Assembly (NCBI RefSeq): GCF_002029235.1
Contig: NZ_MZGV01000006.1
Span: 1-64,000 of the forward strand
Source: Clostridium oryzae
Lineage (GTDB): Bacteria; Bacillota; Clostridia; Clostridiales; Clostridiaceae
DNA length: 64,000 nucleotides
Direction of reading: 5' to 3'
Below, piece by piece: positions 7,975 to 14,398 of the stretch; position 1 is the first letter of the stretch, and the number at the start of each line of letters is the position of its first letter. Both the position numbers and the translations under genes were made by a program. The notes under the pieces were generated by a model. It was not told the origin of the DNA, ran no database searches, and saw nothing but the letters and a program-made list of their open reading frames with translations.

Positions 7975-8055
7975 CAAATAAGCAGTTGGAAAGGGGGACT
8001 AACCAACTGCTATTACATATGTAATTCTTATATTAATTTAAGGGGGTTGTTCGTT
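7975..8055 (-). ncRNA. Candidate small RNA, copy B of a duplicated unit
   Basis: Same architecture as copy A: -35 TTGACA (8089-8084), 16-nt spacer, -10 TATAAA (8067-8062), 5' motif ACCCCCUUAA, and a terminator with perfect arms gcagttgg/ccaactgc around the loop UUAGUCCCCCUUU. A U-rich tail (TTATTTGTTTTAT) follows. The promoter is closer to consensus than that of copy A. No reading frame is shared between the copies, which supports RNA function. Confidence 0.6.
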
Positions 8056-8061
8056 TCTATG

Positions 8062-8101
8062 TTTATATAATAGTTCTGTTTTGTGTCAACTCTGTGTCAT
8101 A
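8062..8101 (-). promoter_or_regulatory. Promoter of small-RNA copy B with TGACACA direct repeat
   Basis: TTGACA-16-TATAAA, with TGACACA half-sites repeated at 11-bp spacing across the -35, as in copy A. Confidence 0.55.
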
Positions 8102-8209
8102 ATTGAATATTGTTTGTTAACTTATAAACTACTCTATATCCACATAGACAAATTTGTTCTTATGCCATTTAAGGAATTTCTCTATTTTGGCACGTGACTT
8201 CAGACAAAC

Positions 8210-8494
8210 TTATTCATACTGATTATCCCAATCCCCTACTAATGGACTATTTAACTTTCTATATTTACGCTTAGTTTCCCACAGTTCAAGCAGTTGCTCA
8301 AAATTTGCATCCGGATCAATCATAAGCTGGGCCAGCTCATCAATTTCAATCAAGTCACTTTCTGATAATAATTCAAATTTACCGTCTATATATGATGGTT
8401 GAAACTTATAAGAAATCTCGTTATTCATTAATGCATGGAAATCATAAAAAAGGGTAGGAAGTGATTTCCGTCGTCTGGAAAATGCCTCCTCCAA
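8210..8494 (-). CDS. Hypothetical protein or fragment whose 5' end lies in repeat R1
   Basis: I do not recognise this 94-residue frame. The first ~16 codons (from a TTG) are made by the R1 repeat hairpin, so they are unlikely to be original coding sequence. The remaining ~70 residues are acidic (SESDLIEIDELAQLMIDP and ANFEQLLELWETKRKYRKLN) and look like a real helical protein end. The ATGs inside (8432, 8426) have no ribosome binding site. The simplest reading is a C-terminal gene fragment whose 5' part was replaced when the repeat inserted. A short native protein is possible. Confidence 0.35.
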   Translation of the reverse strand: MEEAFSRRRKSLPTLFYDFHALMNNEISYKFQPSYIDGKFELLSESDLIEIDELAQLMIDPDANFEQLLELWETKRKYRKLNSPLVGDWDNQYE

Positions 8495-8727
8495 CCACTT
8501 CCTACCCTATGCCAACTCTATGCATTTACAAAGTATTATTTTCTATATTTCTTCTCACAAATTATTTTTCTTGTTTATTTGTTTATTAGTATTTTCTTAA
8601 GAGCTTTCTTCATACTACTTCGCATATTATATAGTTGTATCCTTTTAGCAACATATACAATTTATTCATACACAGTTGAAAGTTATCCACAATTGGCAAA
8701 AATCATAAATTCGTAGAGGCTAAAAAA
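8446..8727 (+). repeat. R1 repeat, copy a
   Basis: Begins with a hairpin with 12-bp perfect arms gggtaggaagtg (8452-8463) and cacttcctaccc (8496-8507). An AT-rich tail of ~200 nt follows, ending near a TTATCCACA box (8683-8691). On the minus strand the hairpin is followed by TTTTTT, so it could also terminate transcription. Related copies are at 11187, 36533 (hairpin only), 52163 and, diverged, 33196. Confidence 0.75.
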
Positions 8728-8765
8728 TTGCTCGTAGACATTCCTATTTATAAGTTCACTGTCTC

Positions 8766-9683
8766 TTAAAGCAATTTTAGCTCTCCAGTCACTTCATCTA
8801 TATCCTTATCCCAAGCTGGACCTATGGCTATACAAGTCTTAGTAGGAACACCTTTGAACATTGTAACCCCAGCATCTTCTATCATAATTACAGGAAGTCC
8901 CTTTTCCTGAGCTTTATTGTATATATCGATTAATTCCTCCTCAGAATTAACATATACACATACTTTTTTAAATCCTTCTTTAAACCAGTTATCTATAGCT
9001 GAACCGTCCTGAACCCTCAAGGTTAATGTATATTCACCTGTAGATGCAGTGTCTTGATTTTCATTAATCACATTGTTTATCTCCATCATCTCAAGCAGCA
9101 TTCCTACAGAAGCATGGCTTCCCTGAGCAATCATTTTTCCTTTTGTCATCTGCAAATCTTTACGCATCACTATTATTTGTTTTGTTCTTCTATCCATAAA
9201 TAAGCCTCCTATTTTGTCACGTGCCTGGCACCTGACATTGGCACCTGACATTATTTTCTTCATGAAATATCGCTTATGCCCCTCAGGGCATTGCTCCAAT
9301 ATTCCAAATATATCGTATCCATGTTTTAAATAAAAGCCTTTTGCTTGAAAATCGAAGGTGTCAAGGTGAATCAACTCACAACCTTGTTCCATCGCCGTTT
9401 TCTCTACTTCTTTTAGCAGTTTAGAACCTAGTCTTTCTCCTCTATACTCTTCTTTCACCCATAAGGTATCTATATACAAACAATTCCAACAATACATCCT
9501 GCTTAATATACCTGCTATGATATCACCATTTTCATTCTTGACTGTCCTATTAATACATATAAATTCCTTCTGTTGCTTAAGCGGAACTTGAGTTAAATTG
9601 TATCTAACAAGCCCTTTTACAATCAATTCTTCATCCTCTGCTTTGCTTTCTATAATAACATATTTATCCACATTCATGCACAC
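8766..9683 (-). CDS. GNAT acetyltransferase fused in frame to Pth2-type peptidyl-tRNA hydrolase
   Basis: The 305-residue frame has two parts. Residues 1-148 form a GNAT acetyltransferase with the acetyl-CoA loop EEYRGERLGSKLLKEVE. Residues 163-305 form an archaeal/eukaryotic-type peptidyl-tRNA hydrolase (Pth2), recognisable from MRKDLQMTKGKMIAQGSHAS and the GVPTKTCIAIGPA end; Pth2 releases peptides from peptidyl-tRNA. The ~14-residue linker is encoded by a small repeat (9215-9250). An ideal AGGAGG (9210-9205) lies 7 nt before an internal ATG at 9197, so Pth2 can also be made alone as a 143-residue protein. I think two former genes were joined when the repeat removed the GNAT stop codon. Whether the fusion is translated is open. 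Confidence 0.75.
   Translation of the reverse strand: MCMNVDKYVIIESKAEDEELIVKGLVRYNLTQVPLKQQKEFICINRTVKNENGDIIAGILSRMYCWNCLYIDTLWVKEEYRGERLGSKLLKEVEKTAMEQGCELIHLDTFDFQAKGFYLKHGYDIFGILEQCPEGHKRYFMKKIMSGANVRCQARDKIGGLFMDRRTKQIIVMRKDLQMTKGKMIAQGSHASVGMLLEMMEINNVINENQDTASTGEYTLTLRVQDGSAIDNWFKEGFKKVCVYVNSEEELIDIYNKAQEKGLPVIMIEDAGVTMFKGVPTKTCIAIGPAWDKDIDEVTGELKLL
9205..9210 (-). promoter_or_regulatory. Internal ribosome binding site for Pth2
   Basis: AGGAGG on the minus strand, 7 nt before the ATG at 9197 and inside the GNAT-Pth2 fusion frame. It supports independent translation of the Pth2 half. Confidence 0.7.
9215..9250. repeat. Short GC-rich direct and inverted repeat at the GNAT-Pth2 junction
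   Basis: TGGCACCTGACA occurs twice (9226-9237 and 9239-9250). The adjacent TGTCACGTGCC (9215-9225) is its inverse with one mismatch. The composition is far from the AT-rich surroundings, suggesting an inserted repeat. Confidence 0.7.
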
Positions 9684-9752
9684 TCCTATAGAGTTTTTGA
9701 TTTATTATATACATTATCCTTAAAAATCTACAGCACCACTATATTATTATTT

Positions 9753-9890
9753 ATTCAGAGGTGTGGAAGATATGCTTTTATTCCTGAATCGTCTGCTAGA
9801 GCCGGATTGAACAGCGGTGAACTTATACAGCTAAAACCGAAAGATTTTGCTCCTCCAGCTAGACAAGTATACATGATTGCCAATAGCTAG
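9753..9890 (+). pseudogene. C-terminal remnant of a LysR-family regulator
   Basis: The plus-strand frame ends at TAG 9888-9890 and reads GRYAFIPESSARAGL, NSGELIQLKPKDFAPP and ARQVYMIANS. This is the typical end of a LysR substrate-binding domain (last beta strand and helix). The DNA-binding domain and most of the effector domain are missing, and no start codon precedes it. Confidence 0.55.
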
Positions 9891-9891
9891 G

Positions 9892-9995
9892 CTTGACTCT
9901 TCTGTCCTCCAAAATTGGTTCTCATTGTTAAGGGCCTATAAATATGATATAATGGTATAACTTACCTACTACTGCTTAGGAAATCAAGAGTCAAG
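9892..9995 (+). promoter_or_regulatory. Promoter of the acetyltransferase leader with flanking inverted 10-mers
   Basis: -35 TTGTTA (9925-9930), 17-nt spacer, -10 TATAAT (9948-9953). The 10-mer CTTGACTCTT (9892-9901) upstream and its exact inverse AAGAGTCAAG (9986-9995) downstream bracket the promoter. They could be an operator pair or could base-pair in a longer read-through RNA. Confidence 0.55.
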
Positions 9996-10011
9996 AAAGG
10001 AGAGTGGTAGC

Positions 10012-10044
10012 GTGAAATATTTTAAGAGGTGGTTTCTAAACTAA
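10012..10044 (+). CDS. Candidate 10-codon leader peptide (MKYFKRWFLN)
   Basis: A GTG-started mini-ORF with AAAGGAG (9996-10002) nine bases upstream, between the promoter and the acetyltransferase gene. A hairpin starts three bases after its stop. The arrangement resembles antibiotic-responsive translational attenuators (erm/cat type). The peptide itself is not a known leader. Confidence 0.35.
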   Translation: MKYFKRWFLN

Positions 10045-10047
10045 CTC

Positions 10048-10075
10048 GGAGGAACTATATACTATATATTCCTCC
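10048..10075 (+). promoter_or_regulatory. Hairpin between leader peptide and acetyltransferase
   Basis: Perfect 7-bp arms GGAGGAA (10048-10054) and TTCCTCC (10069-10075) plus an inner TATA/TATA pairing. The TCCT of the 3' arm could alternatively pair with the AGGA of the acetyltransferase ribosome binding site (AAGGAG, 10086-10091), giving two competing structures. Confidence 0.45.
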
Positions 10076-10102
10076 CTAAAATTAAAAGGAGCGAATATTA
10101 TA

Positions 10103-10645
10103 ATGGTAATTTTTGAAACAGAACGGCTTATAATTAGAAAGTTTAGTATAGATGACTGGAAGGATTTATACGAATATCTATCTGATGAATCTGTAGTTAA
10201 ATATGAACCATATGATGTTTTAAGTGAGGAAGCTTGCAGGCAGGAGGCAAAAAATCGTTCAGAAAATCCTGCCTTCTTGGCTGTATGCCTTAAAGAAAGT
10301 AGCAAGCTTATTGGAAATCTTTATTTTGAACAACAAGGTCCTAAAGAATTTCTAACCTGGGAACTTGGTTATGTTTTCAATCCTGCTTACCAACATAAGG
10401 GCTATGCCACAGAAAGCTGCAGAGAAATTATTCGTTATGCCTTTGAACATTTTAAAGCGCATAGGATAATTGCTATGTGCAATCCGGAAAATTCAGCTTC
10501 TTGGAGATTGATGGAGCGTTTGCAGATGAGGAGAGAAGGTTATTTTAAGAAAAAAGCTTTTTTCAAACGAGATGAAAAAGGTGAACCAATTTGGCATGAT
10601 TCCTATGAGTATGGCCTTCTAGCCGAAGAATATCATAAAAAATGA
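10103..10645 (+). CDS. RimJ/RimL-type GNAT acetyltransferase
   Basis: This 180-residue protein is a GNAT acetyltransferase of the RimJ/RimL subgroup, which acetylates ribosomal-protein N-termini, small metabolites or antibiotics. ETERLIIRKFSIDDW (residues 5-19) is the usual N-terminal strand, NPAYQHKGYATESCREII the acetyl-CoA loop and NPENSASWRLMERL the C-terminal signature. AAGGAG lies 11 nt before the ATG. A promoter, mini-ORF and hairpin precede it, which would fit a drug-inducible resistance gene, though the substrate is unknown. The stop codon TGA (10643-10645) is formed within the first bases of repeat R2a, so the repeat inserted exactly at the gene's end. Confidence 0.85.
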   Translation: MVIFETERLIIRKFSIDDWKDLYEYLSDESVVKYEPYDVLSEEACRQEAKNRSENPAFLAVCLKESSKLIGNLYFEQQGPKEFLTWELGYVFNPAYQHKGYATESCREIIRYAFEHFKAHRIIAMCNPENSASWRLMERLQMRREGYFKKKAFFKRDEKGEPIWHDSYEYGLLAEEYHKK

Positions 10646-11118
10646 TTACACCCTATGTCAGCTAATTCCACTCGTTAAGCAATTTCAACCCATCTTTTAG
10701 TCAAATTTCCTAATGGCTCATAACTCGGCTGCACCTCAAACAATTCGCCATCTTAACGGAAATTTGCCTAAAAGACGCGGATAATTGCTAAGCTCGTTCC
10801 AAATGCCTCCGTCGGGGTGAAAGGTCTAAATGACCTTTCACGGGCTATTTACGAATGATAATGAGTATGCATAAATAGCCCCGGAAGACCATTTTTAATG
10901 CCCTAATTCTTAATTTTTACATGATACTTTTATTTTATTAATTCTATTACCTTTCTATCTTAATTCACTAACTTCAAAATATATTACTGTTTCTCTTTAA
11001 CTTCTTCGCAAACATGCTGTATCGTTTTTTTATTTAATTTCCATCTTTCTTACTCTTTTGAGGTATAGTTTGATCCTAATGAAAAGTTATCCACAATTGT
11101 AAAAAATCATAAATTCCT
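10637..11118 (+). repeat. R2 repeat, copy a
   Basis: About 480 bp, roughly 90% identical by eye to 60634-61118. The core is bounded by an inverted repeat (aaaaatgatt at 10638 and accattttt at 10888-10896). It holds a long hairpin (arms 10693-10710 / 10758-10775), then GTGAAAGGTC-TAAAT-GACCTTTCAC (10817-10841), then gggctattta/taaatagccc (10842-10881). An AT-rich tail ends at a perfect TTATCCACA (11087-11095). No conserved ORF is present. With R1b it fills the gap up to 11466. Confidence 0.85.
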
Positions 11119-11186
11119 ACAAAAAAGAAGATTACTTTTTCATTCTACTTGGTGAAAGCACGCTTTCATGAACATTTCCTACAGAC

Positions 11187-11466
11187 TAAAAAAGGGTAGG
11201 AAGTAATTTCCGTCGGCTGGAAAATGCCTCCTCCAACCACTTCCTACCCTATGCCGGCTCTATTCATTTACAAAGTATTATTTTCTATATTACTTCTCTC
11301 AAATTATTTTTCTTGTTTATTTATTAGTATTTTCTTAAGAGCTATCTTCATATTACTTCGTATATTATATAGCTACATCCTTTTAACAACACATACAATT
11401 TATTCATACATAGTTAAAAGTTGTCCACAGTTCCCCAAAAACATAATTTCTTAGAGACTAAAAAAT
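11187..11466 (+). repeat. R1 repeat, copy b
   Basis: Hairpin arms 11194-11205 and 11238-11249 (one G-U), followed by the AT-rich tail with TTGTCCACA at 11421-11429. The copy directly follows R2a. An open frame of 76 codons at 11224 is not conserved in copy a and is rejected as coding. Confidence 0.75.
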
Positions 11467-11468
11467 GA

Positions 11469-11514
11469 AGAAAAGAGATTTCAGGAGGCTTCAATTCCTA
11501 TTGAAATTTCTTTC
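11469..11514 (-). terminator. Probable terminator after the DUF2178-like gene
   Basis: Arms gaaaagagatttca and tgaaatttctttc form an imperfect stem downstream of 11528, with a T-rich end on the minus strand. Confidence 0.5.
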
Positions 11515-11527
11515 GTTCTTCTAATAA

Positions 11528-11950
11528 TTAAGAAATCCTATGCTGCACGATAGAACTGATTAACAGAACTACTACCATTACTATCACTGTAATCACCAGA
11601 AACATTGAAAAAGAGATGACTATATACCTTGAAAATACATTACAAACAGCTATATAGATAAACATTATCCAAAAAGCGCTGTAACCTGTTTTGTACCTAA
11701 TCAATTGCAGCCTTTCTTCCGTCTTTATCCTGACTATTTTCTCTGTCTTTTCGGGAGTTCTCTTCATTGAATTTGTAAGCAGCATACCGATTATTCCAGT
11801 TGGAATGCATCCTAGTGCTATGCCAGGCATCTCTTCCCTTAAGATGTTAAAGAAAGTTCCCAGAATAAAAACTGTTATTCCTATCAATGCGATAATCCCA
11901 AAGATCAACATTTCCTTATTAACATATTTTCTAGCCTTATAACTTAACAT
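11528..11950 (-). CDS. DUF2178-like four-helix membrane protein
   Basis: This 140-residue protein has four hydrophobic helices (about residues 13-33, 42-62, 90-110 and 114-136) and a charged middle loop (RTPEKTEKIVRIKTEER). It resembles the small membrane proteins (DUF2178 type) usually encoded right after an XRE-family regulator. The frame overlaps that regulator by 14 nt, so the two are coupled and co-regulated. The function of such pairs is not established. It should sit in the cytoplasmic membrane and has no signal peptide. Confidence 0.7.
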   Translation of the reverse strand: MLSYKARKYVNKEMLIFGIIALIGITVFILGTFFNILREEMPGIALGCIPTGIIGMLLTNSMKRTPEKTEKIVRIKTEERLQLIRYKTGYSAFWIMFIYIAVCNVFSRYIVISFSMFLVITVIVMVVVLLISSIVQHRIS

Positions 11951-12149
11951 AATCTTCCTCCTCCATTATAAAAATCTCTTCCACAGAGCTGTTAAATAAT
12001 TTTGCTATCCTGCAGGCAAGGATTACTGATGGATTATACTTTCCTTTTTCTAAAGCAACTATAGTCTGCCTGGAAACACCTATCTTATCTGAAAATTCTT
12101 CCTGTGTCATCCCATACTTTTGTCTAACTTCTTTTACTCTATTTTGCAA
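11937..12149 (-). CDS. XRE-family (Cro/CI-like) transcriptional regulator
   Basis: This 70-residue protein is essentially one HTH_3 domain. MTQEEFSDKIGVSRQTIVAL (residues 14-33) holds the helix-turn-helix, and NPSVILACRIAKLF the following helices, as in the short YozG/YvaO-like regulators. It starts at a TTG with a strong GAGGTGAT ribosome binding site. The promoter is a perfect consensus one flanked by two identical 15-mers, so it most likely represses its own operon with the membrane protein downstream. The start choice rests on the ribosome binding site. Confidence 0.87.
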   Translation of the reverse strand: MQNRVKEVRQKYGMTQEEFSDKIGVSRQTIVALEKGKYNPSVILACRIAKLFNSSVEEIFIMEEEDYVKL

Positions 12150-12169
12150 TAATTTATCACCTCTTTGTA

Positions 12170-12230
12170 AACTTTACTTTACACCATTATTATATAATTG
12201 TTTTACTGCAATGTCAACTTTACTTTACAC
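12170..12230 (-). promoter_or_regulatory. Consensus promoter and twin operators of the XRE operon
   Basis: -35 TTGACA (12217-12212), 17-nt spacer, -10 TATAAT (12194-12189). The 15-mer AACTTTACTTTACAC appears at 12170-12184 and at 12216-12230, one at each end of the promoter, 46 bp apart. These are good candidates for sites of the XRE protein. Confidence 0.75.
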
Positions 12231-12452
12231 ATGAGTCAAAAGGTTGATGCAGAATCCTATAATTTACTTTCGCGCTAACTTTTTATTATCACGATATAAA
12301 TTTAGCCATATTTAATTTATATTGATTTTTATCGCAAACCTAAATATATACGCTCAATATTTAACTTTAAAAAAATTATTAACTTATTTATTTTCTGATT
12401 ATATTATTGTATATTATTATTAGTAATTATATTAACTAAATGAGGTGTGAAT

Positions 12453-13076
12453 ATGAAAGTATTACTTATCAATGGAAGTCCAAAGGCTAAAGGCTGCACT
12501 TATACTGCACTTTCTGAAGTTGCAAAGGAACTAGAAAAAGAAAATATAGAGACAGAAATTTTTCATGTAGGTAATAAACCTATTCGCGGCTGCATAGGTT
12601 GTGGAGGCTGTGCTAATACTGATGGAAAATGCGTTTTTGATGATGATACTGTAAACACAGGTTTAGAGAAAGCTAAAACAGCAGATGGTTTTATTTTTGG
12701 TTCACCAGTCCATTATGCTGCTGCTTCAGGCCTTATAACCTCCTTCTTAGACAGATTTTTCTATGCTGGGGATGGTTTTCAGTACAAGCCCGGTGCCGCT
12801 GTGGTCAGCTGCAGACGTGGTGGTTCAACTTCAGCTTTTGAGCAGCTAAACAAATATTTTACTATTGCGAATATGCCCGTGGTATCTTCTCAATATTGGA
12901 ATATGGTTCATGGAAATACTCCAAATGAAGTTAGACAAGACCTTGAGGGCATGCAGACCATGAGAACCTTAGGAAGAAATATGGCTTGGCTTTTAAAATG
13001 TATTGAAGCTGGAAAAAAGGCTGGAATTTCAATACCTGAAGGTGAAGCAAGAGTTTCAACAAACTTTATACGTTAG
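12453..13076 (+). CDS. Flavodoxin-fold NAD(P)H-dependent oxidoreductase
   Basis: This 207-residue protein belongs to the same flavodoxin/FMN-reductase family as the gene at 1611. LLINGSPKAKGCTYTA is the FMN phosphate loop. A Cys-rich loop CIGCGGCANTDGKC follows near residues 47-60, as in iron-sulfur flavoprotein-like enzymes, and FGSPVHYAAASG is the second flavin loop. A GTG six bases upstream could serve as start, but GAGGTG is better spaced to the ATG at 12453. Cytoplasmic; electron acceptor unknown. It stands alone and ends at a strong hairpin terminator. The 12231-12446 stretch upstream holds only AT-rich promoter-like sequence. Confidence 0.87.
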   Translation: MKVLLINGSPKAKGCTYTALSEVAKELEKENIETEIFHVGNKPIRGCIGCGGCANTDGKCVFDDDTVNTGLEKAKTADGFIFGSPVHYAAASGLITSFLDRFFYAGDGFQYKPGAAVVSCRRGGSTSAFEQLNKYFTIANMPVVSSQYWNMVHGNTPNEVRQDLEGMQTMRTLGRNMAWLLKCIEAGKKAGISIPEGEARVSTNFIR

Positions 13077-13112
13077 CCAAAGTTACGTATCAAAACGATA
13101 TTAAAATATTTT

Positions 13113-13157
13113 AAAAGGCGAGCTCAAGGGAATTAGAACTCTCTCAGCTCGCCTTTT
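13113..13157. terminator. Strong bidirectional terminator
   Basis: Perfect 12-bp arms aaaaggcgagct (13113-13124) and agctcgcctttt (13146-13157), with T-runs on both strands, between two converging genes. Confidence 0.88.
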
Positions 13158-13257
13158 TCAAAATTATTATAAATATTTTACAGGACTATTAAAAATCTTA
13201 TTCATACATCTCCATAAAAATCATGTGTGAAATAAGTTATTAGTAACGACATATTAA

Positions 13258-13797
13258 TTACCATTTTTCATAATGCACAATTTCATCTAGACCCCTTCTC
13301 GGACGTGCATTTGGTGCTTCATTTGCATAACCTACGGGTATAACTCCTACCACATATTTATCATCTGGTATGTCTAAGACTTGTCTTATTTCATTTTGAA
13401 TAAACCAGCCAACCCAACAAGTACCAAGTCCTAAATTCTTAGCTTGAAGCAATATATGTTCTATAGCAATAGCAGTATCTCTGATAATAAGCTTAACCTC
13501 TTCTTCGGGACTGTTTTCATCTATGTGCACATCTCTGTCATCTGTTATCCTGCATCTTATATCGGCAACACATACAATAAGAACTGGCGCATCCAGCATC
13601 CATTTCTGGTCATGTGACACCTTGACTACCTTCTGTCTCATTTCTTCGGACTTTACTATTATAAAACTCCAAGGCTGTGAGTTATTGCCTGATGGTGCTA
13701 ATCTTGCACTTTCTATTATTTCCGTTATTTTTTCATCTTCAATAGGCTTGTTTAAATATTTTCTTACACTTCTTCTAGTTTCAATTTCTTTAATCAT
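13258..13797 (-). CDS. Nitroreductase family protein
   Basis: This 179-residue flavoprotein belongs to the nitroreductase superfamily (FMN-dependent, usually homodimeric). RRSVRKYLNKPIEDEKI and ARLAPSGNNSQPWSFIIV are the N-terminal FMN-binding signatures, and GLGTCWVGW with GVIPVGYANE mark the C-terminal part. Length matches the short clostridial members. Cytoplasmic. These enzymes reduce nitro compounds or quinones, or serve unknown redox steps; the substrate is not readable. It is the first of a run of minus-strand genes (13258-15642) with small gaps that may be partly co-transcribed. Confidence 0.88.
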   Translation of the reverse strand: MIKEIETRRSVRKYLNKPIEDEKITEIIESARLAPSGNNSQPWSFIIVKSEEMRQKVVKVSHDQKWMLDAPVLIVCVADIRCRITDDRDVHIDENSPEEEVKLIIRDTAIAIEHILLQAKNLGLGTCWVGWFIQNEIRQVLDIPDDKYVVGVIPVGYANEAPNARPRRGLDEIVHYEKW

Positions 13798-13831
13798 TTT
13801 AAATCAACCTCCAGTATAAATATCTATGTAA

Positions 13832-14374
13832 TTATATCAATTCACCTTTTAAAATAGAATAAACACACTGATCATATTTTATAGCATCAATCCAATAATG
13901 CTCCCTTAACCTTCCATCTAATTTGAATCCATGCTTTTCTAAAAGTTTGATAGAAGGACTATTGTTTGAACACGTTGTAGCGTACAATTTATTTAAATTA
14001 AGCTCAGTATCTTGAAAAACTATATACAAAAAATTTTTCAGCATAATACTGCCTAAGCCTTGGTTTCTATTGATCCTAGGAAAATAATACCCAAACTCAG
14101 CACTGTGGTTTCTCGGATTATAATCAAACACTTTTACTCTTCCTAATGGTAAGTCAGGATAGCATTCATCTATGAGCAGATAGGTCTTCTCACTTTTATT
14201 GTTTATGGATTTCTGCATAACCTTTATATATTCTTCATAGTTTTTTTGTTTTGTTACTGGTCTGCATGTATACAATTCAAAGTGCTCTTCTTCAGTATTC
14301 CAGGAATAAAGTTCTTTAAAATAGCTTTCTTGAAGAGGCACCAGCATATAATTTTCAATAGGACTTCTTGCCAT
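13832..14374 (-). CDS. GNAT acetyltransferase (RimJ/RimL-like)
   Basis: This 180-residue protein is a GNAT acetyltransferase. The acetyl-CoA loop appears as NRNQGLGSIMLKNF, and the C-terminal CSNNSPSIKLLEKHGF is the family's Asn-x-x-S-x-x-x-x-E-K-x-G-F signature. The N-terminal half (YMLVPLQESYFKELYSWN) is typical of the RimJ/RimL/SpeG-like branch. AGGAAG precedes the ATG. It lies 24 nt downstream of the phosphoesterase gene and may be translated from the same mRNA. Substrate unknown. Confidence 0.82.
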   Translation of the reverse strand: MARSPIENYMLVPLQESYFKELYSWNTEEEHFELYTCRPVTKQKNYEEYIKVMQKSINNKSEKTYLLIDECYPDLPLGRVKVFDYNPRNHSAEFGYYFPRINRNQGLGSIMLKNFLYIVFQDTELNLNKLYATTCSNNSPSIKLLEKHGFKLDGRLREHYWIDAIKYDQCVYSILKGELI

Positions 14375-14398
14375 TACACTAACACTTCCTCTTTTTCA

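Larger units (their letters stand above)
7972..8129 (-). repeat. Direct repeat containing the small RNA and its promoter, copy B
   Basis: Second copy of the unit at 6652-6804, same orientation. The 35-bp block upstream of the promoter is identical to copy A. Confidence 0.85.

Noticed and set aside
6652..8129. CRISPR array made of the repeated units
   Set aside because: Only two copies, 1.3 kb apart, with a gene between them; no regular short repeats and spacers were found in the window.
9996..10080. Possible T-box leader (gtggtagcg-like sequence)
   Set aside because: It only loosely resembles the T-box core, the leader is too short for a specifier stem, and the gene is not an amino-acid or tRNA-synthetase gene.
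11224..11454. Hydrophobic 76-codon frame within R1b, similar to frames in R1d (52181-52411) and R1e (33168-33389)
   Set aside because: The frames resemble each other only because the DNA repeats do. In copy a (8446) the same frame is broken after ~30 codons, and no ribosome binding site is present.
10637..11466. Insertion sequence or prophage
   Set aside because: No transposase, integrase or phage gene in or near any R1/R2/R3 copy; the repeats are non-coding.
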